A stretch of 64,000 nucleotides of DNA from Acidovorax sp. Leaf191 (GCF_001424425.1 NZ_LMPT01000024.1:91676-155675); one strand, 5' to 3'; positions 9,113 through 18,944 are shown, numbered from the stretch's first letter. Translations and numbers: made by a program. The notes: generated from the letters alone by a model not told the origin.

Positions 9113-11902
9113 TTACTTGCGCAGCAGCGTCTTGAGCACCGTCTGCAGGCGGCGCGCACTGCCAGCGTCGCTGGGGCTGGCCAGCACGCGGGCGGCGTCC
9201 TGCCCCCAGGTTTGTGCGGGTGCTGGGTCGTTGCGGCGGGTGAGCAATTGCAGCTGCAGCATGCGCCGCGCCGCGATGTGCTCGGCGGGCGTGGGTGCTT
9301 CGGCCGCCATCTCCAGGCGCAGCAGCGCCTCGCCCGCATCGCCTTGGGGTGCCGACGATACGGCCTGCGTCCAGGCGCTGCGCACGGATGCGGTCACGCC
9401 GGAGCCCAGCTCCTGGGTGCTGGGCACCAGGGCTGCGTCACGCTTTTCCCAAGCCGTCATCAACTGGGTCAGCGCCTCGCCATGGGCTTGTGCCGCCAGC
9501 TTCTTCAGGGCCTGCTGCGCATGCTCCACGGCATCACGCTGGGCGCGGAAGGCCGTATCACCCAGGCGGGGGCCACGGTCTTCGTACGCCGGGCGGTCGC
9601 CAAAGCGGCCACCACGGTCGCCACGCTCTGCACCGCCGAAGCGGCCATCGCCGCGCGGGGCGCCACGGCCTGCATCGCGGTCACCCGGGCGGCCGTCGCG
9701 GCGGTCGCCAGGACGTGCGCCGCGGCCGGGGGCTGCGGGCGCGTCCTTCTTCATGCCGGGGCGGTCGTCGCCGCGCACCGCCACCACGGGGCGTGCGGGC
9801 TTGGGCGGCGCTGCAGGGGCAGGGGCCGGCGCAGCAGCTTCTGCGGCTTCGCCTTCTGCCGACGCTTCGCCATCCGATCCAGATTCAGCAGCAGCAGCCG
9901 CCGCCGGCTCTGCAGATTCCGCCGGCGCGGCAGCGGCATTGCCTTCGGCCTTCGCAGCCGCAGTGGCCGCCTCGGCAGCCTGGGCCTGGCCGCGCAGGGC
10001 GGCTTCGAGGGCTTGCAACGCAGAGCGGATCTGCTGCGCATCACCTGTCGCGTTCGCGGCTTCCAGGGCCTTGGAGGCTTCCAGCACCACGCGGTCACGG
10101 GCGCTCAGCTCAGTCACCGAGCGTTCACGGTCCGCCGTCTTGCGGTTGAAGGCTTCATCGATGGGCTTGCGGAACGCATCCCACAGTTTTTGTTCGTGCT
10201 TGCGGTCCAGCGGCACGGTCTGCGCCTCGGCCTGCCAGCGTTGCTGCAGCGCCTTGACGGCGTCGATGCGCAGCGCGGGGGCAGCACCCAGGGCCGTGGC
10301 TTCGTCGATCATGGCGTGGCGGCGGGCCAGGCTGTCCTTTTGCGCAGCCTCGAGCGGAGCTGCAGCGGCAGAGATCGCCTGCTTCCACAGGGGCTGCAGT
10401 TCGGCAAACAGCTTCTCGCCCACATGGCCGCCTTCGCGCCAGCGGTCGCCGAACTGATGGAGGGCGCGGTTGATCGCCTTCCAGTCGCCGGAGGTGGCGT
10501 GCTCCGCCGCCCAGGCCTTGACCTCTTCGATCAATGCCAGGCGCTGGGCCTTGTGCTCTGCGGCTTCCGAGCGGATCTTGTCCAGCCAGGCCTCGACCAC
10601 CTTGTGCGCGGCGTTGCAGGCTTCGTCGAACTTCTTCCACAGCGCGTGGTTGGGCGCACCACCCTGGTCGGCCTGCTTCCACTGCTCGCGCAGGGTGCGC
10701 AGGGTTTCCTGCATCTTGCGGCCGCCCAGGGCCTGGCCCTCGGGGCGGTTGAGCAGCGCTTCGGCCTTGGCCACCAGGTCTTCACGGACCTGGTCGGCGC
10801 TCCATCGCTGCCAGCCTTCCAGCTCGCCCGCAGCCACCAGGGCCGTGTGGACCTGTTGTTCCAGCGCGTTGTCGATGTGCTTGCCATGCACCTTGAGCAC
10901 AGCACGCAGTGCGGCGGCAGCACCGGCACTGGCCTTGCCATGGCCTTCGGCGGTTTCTTTCTCGAGGGTGGCCAGCGCGGTACGCACGGTGTCGGCGGCC
11001 TTCTCGACGACCTCGGGCGCGACCTTGGGCTTGGCGGCACGGGCGGGCTTGGCAGCGGCTGCTGCAGCAGCGGCGGCCGCAGCCGCCTCCGTGGGCAGGC
11101 CACGCGCAGCGCGCAGCTCATCAGCCCACACCGGCACGGGCGGCAGCGGGGCGTTGGTGTCATCCGATGCGGCAACGGCCTGGGCCAGGGCCGGCTGGAA
11201 CGCCTCCCACACCACCAGCAGCTGCGTGCGCGATGCATCGAGCAGCGGCGGGAAGCGCGCCTCCACGCTGGCCCAGCTCGCGTCGCCGGTCAGCTCCTGC
11301 GCCTGCTCCTGCCAGCGGGCCACATCGGCACGCAGCAGTTCCAGCGCCGCCTGCGCGTCGCGCCAGGGCTTGGTGGACAGCACTTCGATGCGCTGGGCCA
11401 GCAGCACGGCGGCCTCGCGCTGCACCTGCACGCGGTGCTGCAGGTCTTCGATCACCTTCACGCGGTCGGCCACCTGCACCTTGAGCAGCGACAGCGGCTC
11501 GCGCGACAGCGGCGCGCCCGCCTTGGCGGCATCGCGCTGCCATGCCAGCGCATCGGCGATGTTGAGCTTGGGTGCGGACAGCAGGGCCTGGGCCTTCTCG
11601 GCCCACTCGGCCGCGATGACCTCCTGGCCCTTGGCGCGGCGGATCTCGTCCAGGCGCTCGCGCACGGCACGTGCCGCACCCTTGTCGCGCCCGCTCAGCT
11701 CCTTGAAGACCTCCTGCAGCTGCTCGGGTGCGGGCTGCGTGGCCAGCCAGTCACGGATGCGGGAAGCGCGCTCGCCAGACGTGGCGGCCGAAAAAGCGCC
11801 GCCGGTCAGCGCATCCAGCGGATGGGGCTCATGGGTTTTGGCCGGAGCCGGATTCACGTCAGGTGCGTCGGACATTTTGCTGCGAGAAAAAAATGGAAAC
11901 AT
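9113..11902 (-). CDS. DUF349 domain protein with RGD/RGG-like disordered insert
   Basis: A 929-residue, largely helical cytoplasmic protein. The repeated DUF349 pattern is visible (L-W-K-K-F-D-E-A-C-N, L-W-D-A-F-R-K-P-I-D-E-A-F-N and similar), with several copies between about residues 120 and 620. Residues about 640-705 are Ala/Glu/Pro-rich. Residues about 707-780 are a low-complexity Arg/Gly/Asp tract (R-P-G-D-R, R-G-D-R-G-G repeats) that recalls RNA-binding disordered regions. The last 150 residues are helical again. Start at ATG 11902 (M-F-P-F-F-S-R-S-K) is preferred; a second ATG at 11875 is possible. Function is not established for this family member. A long leader of about 230 bases precedes it. 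Confidence 0.8.
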   Translation of the reverse strand: MFPFFSRSKMSDAPDVNPAPAKTHEPHPLDALTGGAFSAATSGERASRIRDWLATQPAPEQLQEVFKELSGRDKGAARAVRERLDEIRRAKGQEVIAAEWAEKAQALLSAPKLNIADALAWQRDAAKAGAPLSREPLSLLKVQVADRVKVIEDLQHRVQVQREAAVLLAQRIEVLSTKPWRDAQAALELLRADVARWQEQAQELTGDASWASVEARFPPLLDASRTQLLVVWEAFQPALAQAVAASDDTNAPLPPVPVWADELRAARGLPTEAAAAAAAAAAAAKPARAAKPKVAPEVVEKAADTVRTALATLEKETAEGHGKASAGAAAALRAVLKVHGKHIDNALEQQVHTALVAAGELEGWQRWSADQVREDLVAKAEALLNRPEGQALGGRKMQETLRTLREQWKQADQGGAPNHALWKKFDEACNAAHKVVEAWLDKIRSEAAEHKAQRLALIEEVKAWAAEHATSGDWKAINRALHQFGDRWREGGHVGEKLFAELQPLWKQAISAAAAPLEAAQKDSLARRHAMIDEATALGAAPALRIDAVKALQQRWQAEAQTVPLDRKHEQKLWDAFRKPIDEAFNRKTADRERSVTELSARDRVVLEASKALEAANATGDAQQIRSALQALEAALRGQAQAAEAATAAAKAEGNAAAAPAESAEPAAAAAAESGSDGEASAEGEAAEAAAPAPAPAAPPKPARPVVAVRGDDRPGMKKDAPAAPGRGARPGDRRDGRPGDRDAGRGAPRGDGRFGGAERGDRGGRFGDRPAYEDRGPRLGDTAFRAQRDAVEHAQQALKKLAAQAHGEALTQLMTAWEKRDAALVPSTQELGSGVTASVRSAWTQAVSSAPQGDAGEALLRLEMAAEAPTPAEHIAARRMLQLQLLTRRNDPAPAQTWGQDAARVLASPSDAGSARRLQTVLKTLLRK

Positions 11903-12141
11903 GGATCCAATGGATAACAAAGGCGTCTTCTGGCGCACTGCCAAAAGGACCTGCCACGGCCGCCGCACTGCAAGGCGAGCCAAGGCAACAAAGGGGCTAT
12001 TTTCACCGGGTTCTGGGTTGGGGCCGTTGCGGGCACCGCGCCAAGCCCGGGGATGTGATCTGGCACAAGGCCTGGGCGTGCCGGACTCGCCGCGCGCCTT
12101 GTGGGAAGCCTGTGCGCCACAGAGAGACAAGCCCCATTATC

Positions 12142-12170
12142 TATATATAGACGCCAATGCCCAATTGCAA
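12142..12170 (-). promoter_or_regulatory. Sigma-70-type promoter for the DUF349 gene
   Basis: Read on the minus strand: TTGCAA (12170-12165), a spacer of exactly 17 bases, then TATATA (12147-12142) followed by GATAAT. It predicts a start near 12135 and a leader of about 230 bases before the ATG at 11902. Confidence 0.6.
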
Positions 12171-12180
12171 AGGGCACAGC

Positions 12181-12231
12181 ACCAACAAGAAAGCCCGGCA
12201 GACAGTGCCTGAAGGCCTGCCTGCCGGGCTT
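12181..12231 (-). terminator. Intrinsic terminator with no upstream gene on its strand
   Basis: On the minus strand AAGCCCGGCAG and CTGCCGGGCTT form a perfect 11-pair stem, with further pairing possible in the loop, followed by TTTCTTGTTGG. It sits directly in front of the DUF349 promoter. No minus-strand coding region precedes it, so it may end a small RNA. Confidence 0.65.
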
Positions 12232-12605
12232 GACGGCTGACACAACGGTCTTTGCCATCGGTCGCAATGCGGAGATGAAGGTCCGCAAGGCGCGGAGGCA
12301 AGGTATTGCCTCCAAGGGGTGCCGTGGAAGCTGGGTCTGCTGCACCGTGGCACTGAATGCCCTCGGCGGGAGACTTCGCTTCGTCTGGCGATGCCTGAAA
12401 ACTACAGGCAACTGCACCTTACCAAAGTTGCACCGCGAACTCAAACACCATTCTCAATGATGCAATCGGGGCCGATTGAATTTGACATCGGCTTGTAACA
12501 AGGCATTGCTCCCGACCGACCACCGTCCTGCCAAAAAGCGCCAAAAACTGTGATTTCTTACAGTTTTTTCATGACTTATCAATCTAACAAAGCTTTTTCT
12601 TAGTA
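12232..12605. other. Gene-free stretch, possible small RNA on the minus strand
   Basis: No coding region with credible composition is present. The minus-strand terminator at 12181-12231 implies transcription across about 12232-12450. A weak candidate promoter (TTGAGT, 17 bases, TAAGGT) lies upstream on that strand. Small hairpins such as TGCCTG/CAGGCA near 12391-12410 are present. No match to 6S, 4.5S, tmRNA or RNase P RNA was recognised. Confidence 0.35.
12543..12569. terminator. Symmetrical AT-rich hairpin, possible bidirectional terminator
   Basis: AAAAACTGT and ACAGTTTTT flank an 8-base loop, with A and T runs on both sides. The stem is weak in GC. It lies just upstream of the promoter at 12606 and could insulate it. 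Confidence 0.4.
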
Positions 12606-12635
12606 TTGACTATGCATTTAGTGAACTTCTAGAAT
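12606..12635 (+). promoter_or_regulatory. Sigma-70 promoter for the lytic transglycosylase gene
   Basis: TTGACT (12606-12611), an 18-base spacer, TAGAAT (12630-12635). It predicts a leader of about 200 bases ending in a (CTGA)n run near 12785-12803 and a good ribosome site AAGGAAGAG before ATG 12842. Confidence 0.65.
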
Positions 12636-12841
12636 CCGCCAGCCCCAAAAACAGGGCTAGTAAAAACCCCAACCCGCTGCCGAACCCGGCTAAGTCGAAC
12701 CAGGGCACAGGGCACGTTCCCCACCGTGCTGCCCGAATCGATGGCGTACCAATCCAGGCGACTGCCGGGAAAGGCGCAGGGCTCAGTCACTGACTGACTG
12801 ACTGTCCCGCCTGTCCTGCTGCGCTTCAGAAAGGAAGAGCT

Positions 12842-13684
12842 ATGACAGCGTCAGGAAAGTTAGTCTCCGGCGTAAGGACCTTCGTGTCCGACGTGACCGA
12901 AGGCTTCGTTGAAATCACCCACAACAGCTTCGCCCTCATCGGCCTGGCTGTGGCCTTCGTGGTCATCACCCTCACGGCCCGGCCCGACCTGCGCCAGGCG
13001 GGCGAAGAGCAGCTCATGAACTGGCTGCAGGCGCGCCAGGTCGAAGTGGTCGGCATGCCCATCGAGCCCGAGGCGAGCGAGCGCGCCACCGCAAGCAACC
13101 CCAAGGACCTGCCCAAGGAGCAGGCCGCCGTCGCCTTCTGGCTGAGCAAGAAGTACCGCGTGGCGCCCGAACCGCTGGCCGTGCTGGTGGCCGAGGCCTA
13201 CGACATCGGCCACCGCGCCAAGATCGACCCCACGCTGATCCTGGCCATCATGGCCATCGAGTCGAGCTTCAATCCGTTTGCGCAAAGCGCAGTGGGTGCC
13301 CAGGGCCTGATGCAGGTGATGACCAACATCCACACCGACAAGTACCAGAACTTCGGCGGCCACTTTGCCGCGTTCGACCCGGTGAGCAATCTGCGGGTGG
13401 GCGTGAAGGTGCTGCAGGAATGCATCGCCCGCGCCGGCTCGGTGGAAGGCGGACTGCGTTTTTACGTAGGCGCCGCCAACCTGGCCGATGACGGCGGCTA
13501 TGCCGCCAAGGTGATGGCCGAGCACTTTCGCCTGCGCCAGGTCGCCGGTGGCCGCGCGGTGCCCACCACGCCGCCGATGCTCTCGACCCAGGCCCCCGTG
13601 CAGATGGTGCCCGCAGCCAACTCGCCTGCCACGCCCGCTCCCGCCCCCAGTGCCGACAAGGTGGCACTGCTCTCCGACCTCTGA
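12842..13684 (+). CDS. Membrane-anchored lytic transglycosylase (SLT domain)
   Basis: A 280-residue protein predicted to cleave peptidoglycan glycan strands in the periplasm. One transmembrane segment at about residues 29-46 (A-L-I-G-L-A-V-A-F-V-V-I) is followed by a linker. The SLT domain (about 118-235) has the catalytic Glu140 in A-I-E-S-S-F-N-P and the downstream G-A-Q-G-L-M-Q-V-M. The C-terminal 45 residues are Pro/Ala-rich. It is shorter than the soluble Slt enzymes and resembles MltC/EmtA-type single-domain proteins. The ATG follows a clear ribosome site. The long leader suggests post-transcriptional control. Confidence 0.9.
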   Translation: MTASGKLVSGVRTFVSDVTEGFVEITHNSFALIGLAVAFVVITLTARPDLRQAGEEQLMNWLQARQVEVVGMPIEPEASERATASNPKDLPKEQAAVAFWLSKKYRVAPEPLAVLVAEAYDIGHRAKIDPTLILAIMAIESSFNPFAQSAVGAQGLMQVMTNIHTDKYQNFGGHFAAFDPVSNLRVGVKVLQECIARAGSVEGGLRFYVGAANLADDGGYAAKVMAEHFRLRQVAGGRAVPTTPPMLSTQAPVQMVPAANSPATPAPAPSADKVALLSDL

Positions 13685-13787
13685 CCCCTGGTGCGGCCGC
13701 CCCTGCTGGCGGCCCATGCCGTGCCAGGCAACCCCACCCGCATCGGACACATCCTGCGCGCGCCGGCTCAGCTACACTAGCGGGGTA

Positions 13788-13928
13788 CGCAACTGGCGAT
13801 AGGCGCAGCTCCTGCACAGGACTGCCGCTGACGTGGAAACCGACAAGGGCTGGCCTCTTGTGAACCACTGGGGAGCGTGCCGCACGGGTGTCATGCCCGC
13901 CGCGTTCAGCCGTTCGCCTGGGCAGCCC
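13788..13928 (+). promoter_or_regulatory. ZTP (pfl) riboswitch controlling glyA
   Basis: The conserved blocks of the pfl/ZTP aptamer occur in order: ACTGGCG (13792-13798), GTGGAAAC (13833-13840), ACCACTGGGGAGCGTGCCG (13864-13882) and CCG..CGCCTGGGCA (ending 13924). glyA is an established target of this class, which senses the purine intermediate ZMP/ZTP, a signal of 10-formyl-THF shortage. No T-rich terminator follows. GGCAGCCC (13921-13928) is complementary to GGACTGCC (13954-13961), which contains the ribosome site, so translational control is likely (inference). A -10-like TACACT is at 13773-13778. Confidence 0.9.
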
Positions 13929-13966
13929 TTGTTTCAAGGGACACAAGTTCATAGGACTGCCAAAAA

Positions 13967-15211
<1,245 letters not shown>

Positions 15212-15238
15212 TCCACCGACTCCGGCCGATCAGCTCCC

Positions 15239-15688
15239 ATGAAGTGTCCCTTCTGCAGCCACCTCGAAACGCAAGTCGTCGAAACGCGGGTGTCTGAAGA
15301 AGGGGACTTCATCCGGCGCCGCCGCCAGTGCGGCGCCTGCGACAAGCGCTTTACCACCTACGAGAGGCCGGAAGTGAGCTTCCCGGCCATCGTGAAAAAG
15401 GACGGCCGTCGCATCGAGTACGAGCGCGGCAAGCTGCAGGGCTCGTTCAACCTGGCGCTGCGCAAGCGCCCGGTGAGCACCACGCAGATCGACAGCGCCA
15501 TCGAGCGCATCGAGGAAAAGCTGCTCAACCTGGGCCAGCGTGAAATCATGTCCGCGCGCATCGGCGAACTCGTGATGCGCGAGCTGAAAAAGCTCGACAA
15601 GGTGGCCTACATCCGCTTTGCCAGCGTGTACCGCAGCTTCGAGGACATCGACGACTTCCGCGCGATGGTGGACGAAGTCCGCAAGTGA
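15239..15688 (+). CDS. nrdR: Transcriptional repressor NrdR
   Basis: A 149-residue regulator of ribonucleotide reductase genes. The N-terminal zinc ribbon has C-P-F-C at residues 3-6 and C-G-A-C at 31-34. The following ATP-cone domain (about 49-139) senses ATP/dATP. Length is exactly typical. Likely co-transcribed with glyA, placing nucleotide and one-carbon supply together. Confidence 0.98.
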   Translation: MKCPFCSHLETQVVETRVSEEGDFIRRRRQCGACDKRFTTYERPEVSFPAIVKKDGRRIEYERGKLQGSFNLALRKRPVSTTQIDSAIERIEEKLLNLGQREIMSARIGELVMRELKKLDKVAYIRFASVYRSFEDIDDFRAMVDEVRK

Positions 15689-15731
15689 GCTGCCACTGGC
15701 CCGCCCCAGGCTGTTTCGGCATTGCCACTTT

Positions 15732-15791
15732 TGGGTATAAATAGCCTCTACCGCTTGCTTGGTGTGCGCCAGAAGCTACTATTTTCATAGC
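15732..15791 (-). repeat. Dispersed palindromic repeat, copy C
   Basis: On the minus strand it reads GCTATGAAAATAGTAGCTTC, a diverged centre, then AAGCGGTAGAGGCTATTT. The right half is near-perfect and the loop region is longer than in other copies. Confidence 0.65.
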
Positions 15792-16011
15792 ACCCGCTCG
15801 GCAATGCGCTCCTGCGCATGCCGCTCTTGGCACCCCTGGCAGACCCGCCCTGGAAGTGATGGGCACAGCGCTGACAAGCTGCGCCTGCGGACCTTGCACC
15901 CCATGACAGCGGCGCGCACCAAGGGTGAACCGACCGTCATCCGCTGAGCGCCACCTGTTGCACATTGCACGGTGCTCGGTGCACGCCCTACTCTGCGCAC
16001 CGCAATTCGTT

Positions 16012-16067
16012 TGCTATATTTTCAATAGCTGCCAGCGCTTACTGGTCGAGCGGTAGAGGCATTTTTC
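16012..16067 (+). repeat. Dispersed palindromic repeat, copy D
   Basis: GCTATATTTTCAATAGCTG, CCAGCGCTT, a seven-base loop, then GAGCGGTAGAGGCATTTTT. It shows the full family layout including the left GCTAT flank. Confidence 0.75.
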
Positions 16068-16120
16068 GCTCCCATCGACCGCTGCAGCCGTGCAGGCAAC
16101 GCCCGGCGCGGTGCCCGACA

Positions 16121-17023
16121 ATGCGCCCGGTGAAATCACGCCACTTCCTGCAGCTCGTGCTGCTGTCTGCCCTGTGGGGCGCCTCGTTCCTCTTCATCCG
16201 CATTGCCAGCCCGGTGCTCGGGCCCAACGTGATGGCGGCGCTGCGCATCGGCCTGGCCACGCTCACGCTGATCGGCATCATGCGCGTGGCCGGCGAGCGC
16301 TGGCCGTGGCGCCATTGGCGCGAGCTGCTGGGGCTGGGCACGCTCACGGTGGCTGCGCCCTTTCTGCTGTATTCCTGGGCGGCCCTGTACCTGCCTGCAG
16401 GTTACAGCTCGCTGCTCAACACCATGGCCGTCCCGTTCAGCGTGCTGGCCGCTGCGTGGATGAAGGAAGACACGCTGAGCCTGCGCAAATGGCTGGGGTG
16501 CCTGTGCGGCTTTGCGGGCGTGGCGCTGATCGTGCAGCTGGGCCCCGTGGAGCCCACGCCCACGCTGCTGATCGCCGCACTCGGCTGCATCGTCGCATCG
16601 GCCTGCTATGGCATCTCCACCACCTGGATGAAGCGCGCCACCACGCGCATGTCGCCCCTGGCGATCGCGGCGGGCATCCACGCCGCCGCGCTGGTGTTGC
16701 TGCTGCCGGGCGCGGCCTGGAGCCTGCCCGAGGCACGCTTTACCACCGGCGCCGTCGCGGCGGTGGTGGTGATGGGCGTCTTCACCTCGGGCCTGGCCTA
16801 CTGGCTCAACCTGCGCGTGCTGTCGCAGGTCTCGCCGGTGGCGGCCATGAGCTCGGCGTTCATGATCCCGCTGTTCGGCGTGGCCTGGGGCCATGTGTTC
16901 CTGGGCGAGGCGCTGGGCCCGGGCATGCTCTGGGGCGGCGCGCTGGTGCTGGTGGCCACCGGCCTGGTGACGGGCTTCAACCCGCTACGCTGGCTCGCCG
17001 CACTGCGCCCTGGCAAGGGGTAA
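16121..17023 (+). CDS. EamA/DMT superfamily exporter
   Basis: A 300-residue inner-membrane protein with ten hydrophobic segments arranged as two EamA repeats (about residues 10-140 and 150-285). The N-terminal repeat starts with A-L-W-G-A-S-F-L-F-I-R, typical of the family. Such proteins export amino acids or other small metabolites; the substrate cannot be told. The start at ATG 16121 places the first membrane helix at the N-terminus; longer in-frame readings run into repeat copy D. It is convergent with the nucleotidase gene, only 12 bases apart. Confidence 0.88.
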   Translation: MRPVKSRHFLQLVLLSALWGASFLFIRIASPVLGPNVMAALRIGLATLTLIGIMRVAGERWPWRHWRELLGLGTLTVAAPFLLYSWAALYLPAGYSSLLNTMAVPFSVLAAAWMKEDTLSLRKWLGCLCGFAGVALIVQLGPVEPTPTLLIAALGCIVASACYGISTTWMKRATTRMSPLAIAAGIHAAALVLLLPGAAWSLPEARFTTGAVAAVVVMGVFTSGLAYWLNLRVLSQVSPVAAMSSAFMIPLFGVAWGHVFLGEALGPGMLWGGALVLVATGLVTGFNPLRWLAALRPGKG

Positions 17024-17035
17024 CCGACGCCCGCC

Positions 17036-18889
17036 TCAGCGCGCCGGTGGTGCGGCAGGTGCCGTCGGTGCGGTGGCTGCAGCGGACCGGATGCGGTCCG
17101 TGGCGGGCACCGCCACCGGGCTTCGCGTGCGAAAGTAGGCTTCCAGCGCATCCAGGTCCAGCCCGCCCACCAGGCGGTCGCGGCCTTCGGTCAGCACGGT
17201 GAAGTTGTCGCCGCCGCTGTCCAGGTAGCTGCTCATCACCACCCGCACGGGGGTGTCGTCCTGCAGCGGCACGCCGTGCAGCACCACCTGGCTGATGCGC
17301 GCGCCGGGCGGCTGGGTCCGGTCGAACTGGTAGGCGAACCCTGCGGACACCGACAGCACGCGGGGCCGCTGGACGGTGTTGGTGCCGCTCGCAAACTGCT
17401 GCTCCAGCACCGCCTTGATCTGCGCGCCGGTGAAGGTTTTCACCACCAGCTGGTTGCCGAACGGCTGCACCGCATACAACTGCCCGTAGCGCACGAGGCC
17501 CTGTTCATCCGGCACCAGGTCGGCCCGCAGGCCGCCCGGGTTCATGAACGACAGCTGCGCCCCGCCCTGCTCCGGGGCCTGCGTGGCCGCCAACTGTGCA
17601 TCGGCCACCAGGTTGCCCAGCGTGCTCTCCAGCGATGGGGTCGGCACACGCCGCATGGGCGCCGCCGCCTGCCCCACCGGGCGCTGCGCCAGCGGCACGG
17701 CGGCTGCGCGGTAGGTGTCGACGATCTTCTGCACCACCGGGTCGGCCGTGAACGAGGGCACCGCGGCCGTCATCTCCACGCGCCCCTGGCTGCCGGTGAA
17801 GGCCTCGCCCTGCACGATGACGTTGCGCGCTGATTTGCTCACCACGCGGCGTGTGCGCGTGTCCACCCGCAGCGCGATGTCGGTGAGCAGCGTGCCGTAC
17901 TGGCCCGCGCTGGTCAACATAAAGGGCTTGGCCGGGTTCACCGTGCCGTAGTCGCACACGTAGGCCTGGTGCGTGTGGCCCGAGACCACCACGTCCACCG
18001 CAGGGTCCAGGCGTTCCAGGATGGGCACGATGTCGCCCGACAGGCCTGCGCAGCTCGTGGCCTGCACGCCCGCGGTGGTGTTGCCGCCTTCGTGGATGAC
18101 CACCGCGATCACATCGGCGCCCTGGGCCCTGAGCTGCGGGATCAGCGCATTGGCCGTGTCCGCTTCATCTTCAAAACGCAAGCCCGCCACGCCCGACGGG
18201 CTCACCATGGTGGGCGTGGCGCGCAGGGTCAGGCCGATCACGCCCAGCGTGACCGTGGCACCGCCTTGCGTGAAGCGCTTGATGCCGGTGGCGGGCAGCA
18301 GCGTGCGGCCGTCTTCCACCCGCACGGTATTGGCCGCCAGAAAGCCGAAGCGCGCGCCGGCAAAGGGCTGGCTGATCTGGCAGGGCTCGCGCGCGGTGAA
18401 CTTCTCGCAGCCGCCTTGCTGCAAGCGGAGCAGCTCGCGCCAGCCGCGGTCGAACTCATGGTTGCCCACGGCGTTGAAGTCGATGTGCATCGCGTTGACG
18501 GCCTCGATGGTCGGCTCGTCCAGGAACAGCGACGACACCAGGGGCGATGCGCCCACCATGTCGCCCGCCGACACCACCGCGTGGTGCGGGTTGCGGGACT
18601 TCAGCGAGGCCATGGCGCTCGCGAAATACGCCATGCCGCCCGCAGGCACCGCCACCGGCCCGGACGCCGTCTGCACCGTGTGCGCCATGCGGGGCGGCTC
18701 CATGTTGCCGTGCAGGTCGTTAAAGCCGATGAGCGTGATGTCGATGTGGTCGGGCACCGCCTGCCCCGGCGGGGGCGCCACCGTGCCGCAGCCCGCCAGC
18801 AAGGCGCCCGCAGCGCCTGCCGCCGCCCACGCCGCAGCGCTGCGCGCCCATCCCGCCCCCACGGATGCCTGTGCCTTCAATCTGCGCAT
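17036..18889 (-). CDS. 5'-nucleotidase/metallophosphatase lipoprotein (UshA-like)
   Basis: A 617-residue secreted enzyme that hydrolyses nucleotides. A lipobox L-L-A-G-C (Cys34) predicts a lipoprotein. The metallophosphatase domain (about 50-350) shows G-F-N-D-L-H-G-N, G-N-H-E-F-D-R-G-W and V-V-S-G-H-T-H-Q. The C-terminal 5'-nucleotidase domain (about 380-590) has N-P-G-G-L-R and the substrate-binding S-Y-L-D-S-G-G-D-N-F. ATG 18889 follows AAAGG. The frame is open further upstream but there overlaps aroC in another frame; a terminator at 18915-18944 separates the two units. Confidence 0.92.
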   Translation of the reverse strand: MRRLKAQASVGAGWARSAAAWAAAGAAGALLAGCGTVAPPPGQAVPDHIDITLIGFNDLHGNMEPPRMAHTVQTASGPVAVPAGGMAYFASAMASLKSRNPHHAVVSAGDMVGASPLVSSLFLDEPTIEAVNAMHIDFNAVGNHEFDRGWRELLRLQQGGCEKFTAREPCQISQPFAGARFGFLAANTVRVEDGRTLLPATGIKRFTQGGATVTLGVIGLTLRATPTMVSPSGVAGLRFEDEADTANALIPQLRAQGADVIAVVIHEGGNTTAGVQATSCAGLSGDIVPILERLDPAVDVVVSGHTHQAYVCDYGTVNPAKPFMLTSAGQYGTLLTDIALRVDTRTRRVVSKSARNVIVQGEAFTGSQGRVEMTAAVPSFTADPVVQKIVDTYRAAAVPLAQRPVGQAAAPMRRVPTPSLESTLGNLVADAQLAATQAPEQGGAQLSFMNPGGLRADLVPDEQGLVRYGQLYAVQPFGNQLVVKTFTGAQIKAVLEQQFASGTNTVQRPRVLSVSAGFAYQFDRTQPPGARISQVVLHGVPLQDDTPVRVVMSSYLDSGGDNFTVLTEGRDRLVGGLDLDALEAYFRTRSPVAVPATDRIRSAAATAPTAPAAPPAR

Positions 18890-18914
18890 GGGTGTGCCTT
18901 TGTTGCTCAACCGA

Positions 18915-18944
18915 ATAAAAAAAGGCGCGCATTCCTGCACGCCC
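18915..18944 (-). terminator. Intrinsic terminator downstream of aroC
   Basis: Minus strand: GGCGTGC / GCGCGCC stem (one G-T pair), AGGAAT loop, then TTTTTTTATTC. It lies 50 bases after the aroC stop and 26 bases before the nucleotidase start. Confidence 0.8.

Larger units (their letters stand above)
15689..16120. other. Gene-free stretch with two palindromic repeat copies
   Basis: No credible gene is seen between nrdR and the EamA transporter. It holds repeat copies C (15732-15791) and D (16012-16067) in opposite orientations, about 220 bases apart. Confidence 0.7.

Noticed and set aside
9071..11917. Long open frame antisense to the DUF349 gene
   Set aside because: It mirrors a high-GC gene, has Gly/Leu/Arg-rich composition without any domain, and the opposite strand has a coherent protein family.
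12101..12460. Open frame of 119 codons in the gap before the transglycosylase gene
   Set aside because: Cys/Arg-rich composition without a domain, no ribosome site, and it covers a terminator hairpin.
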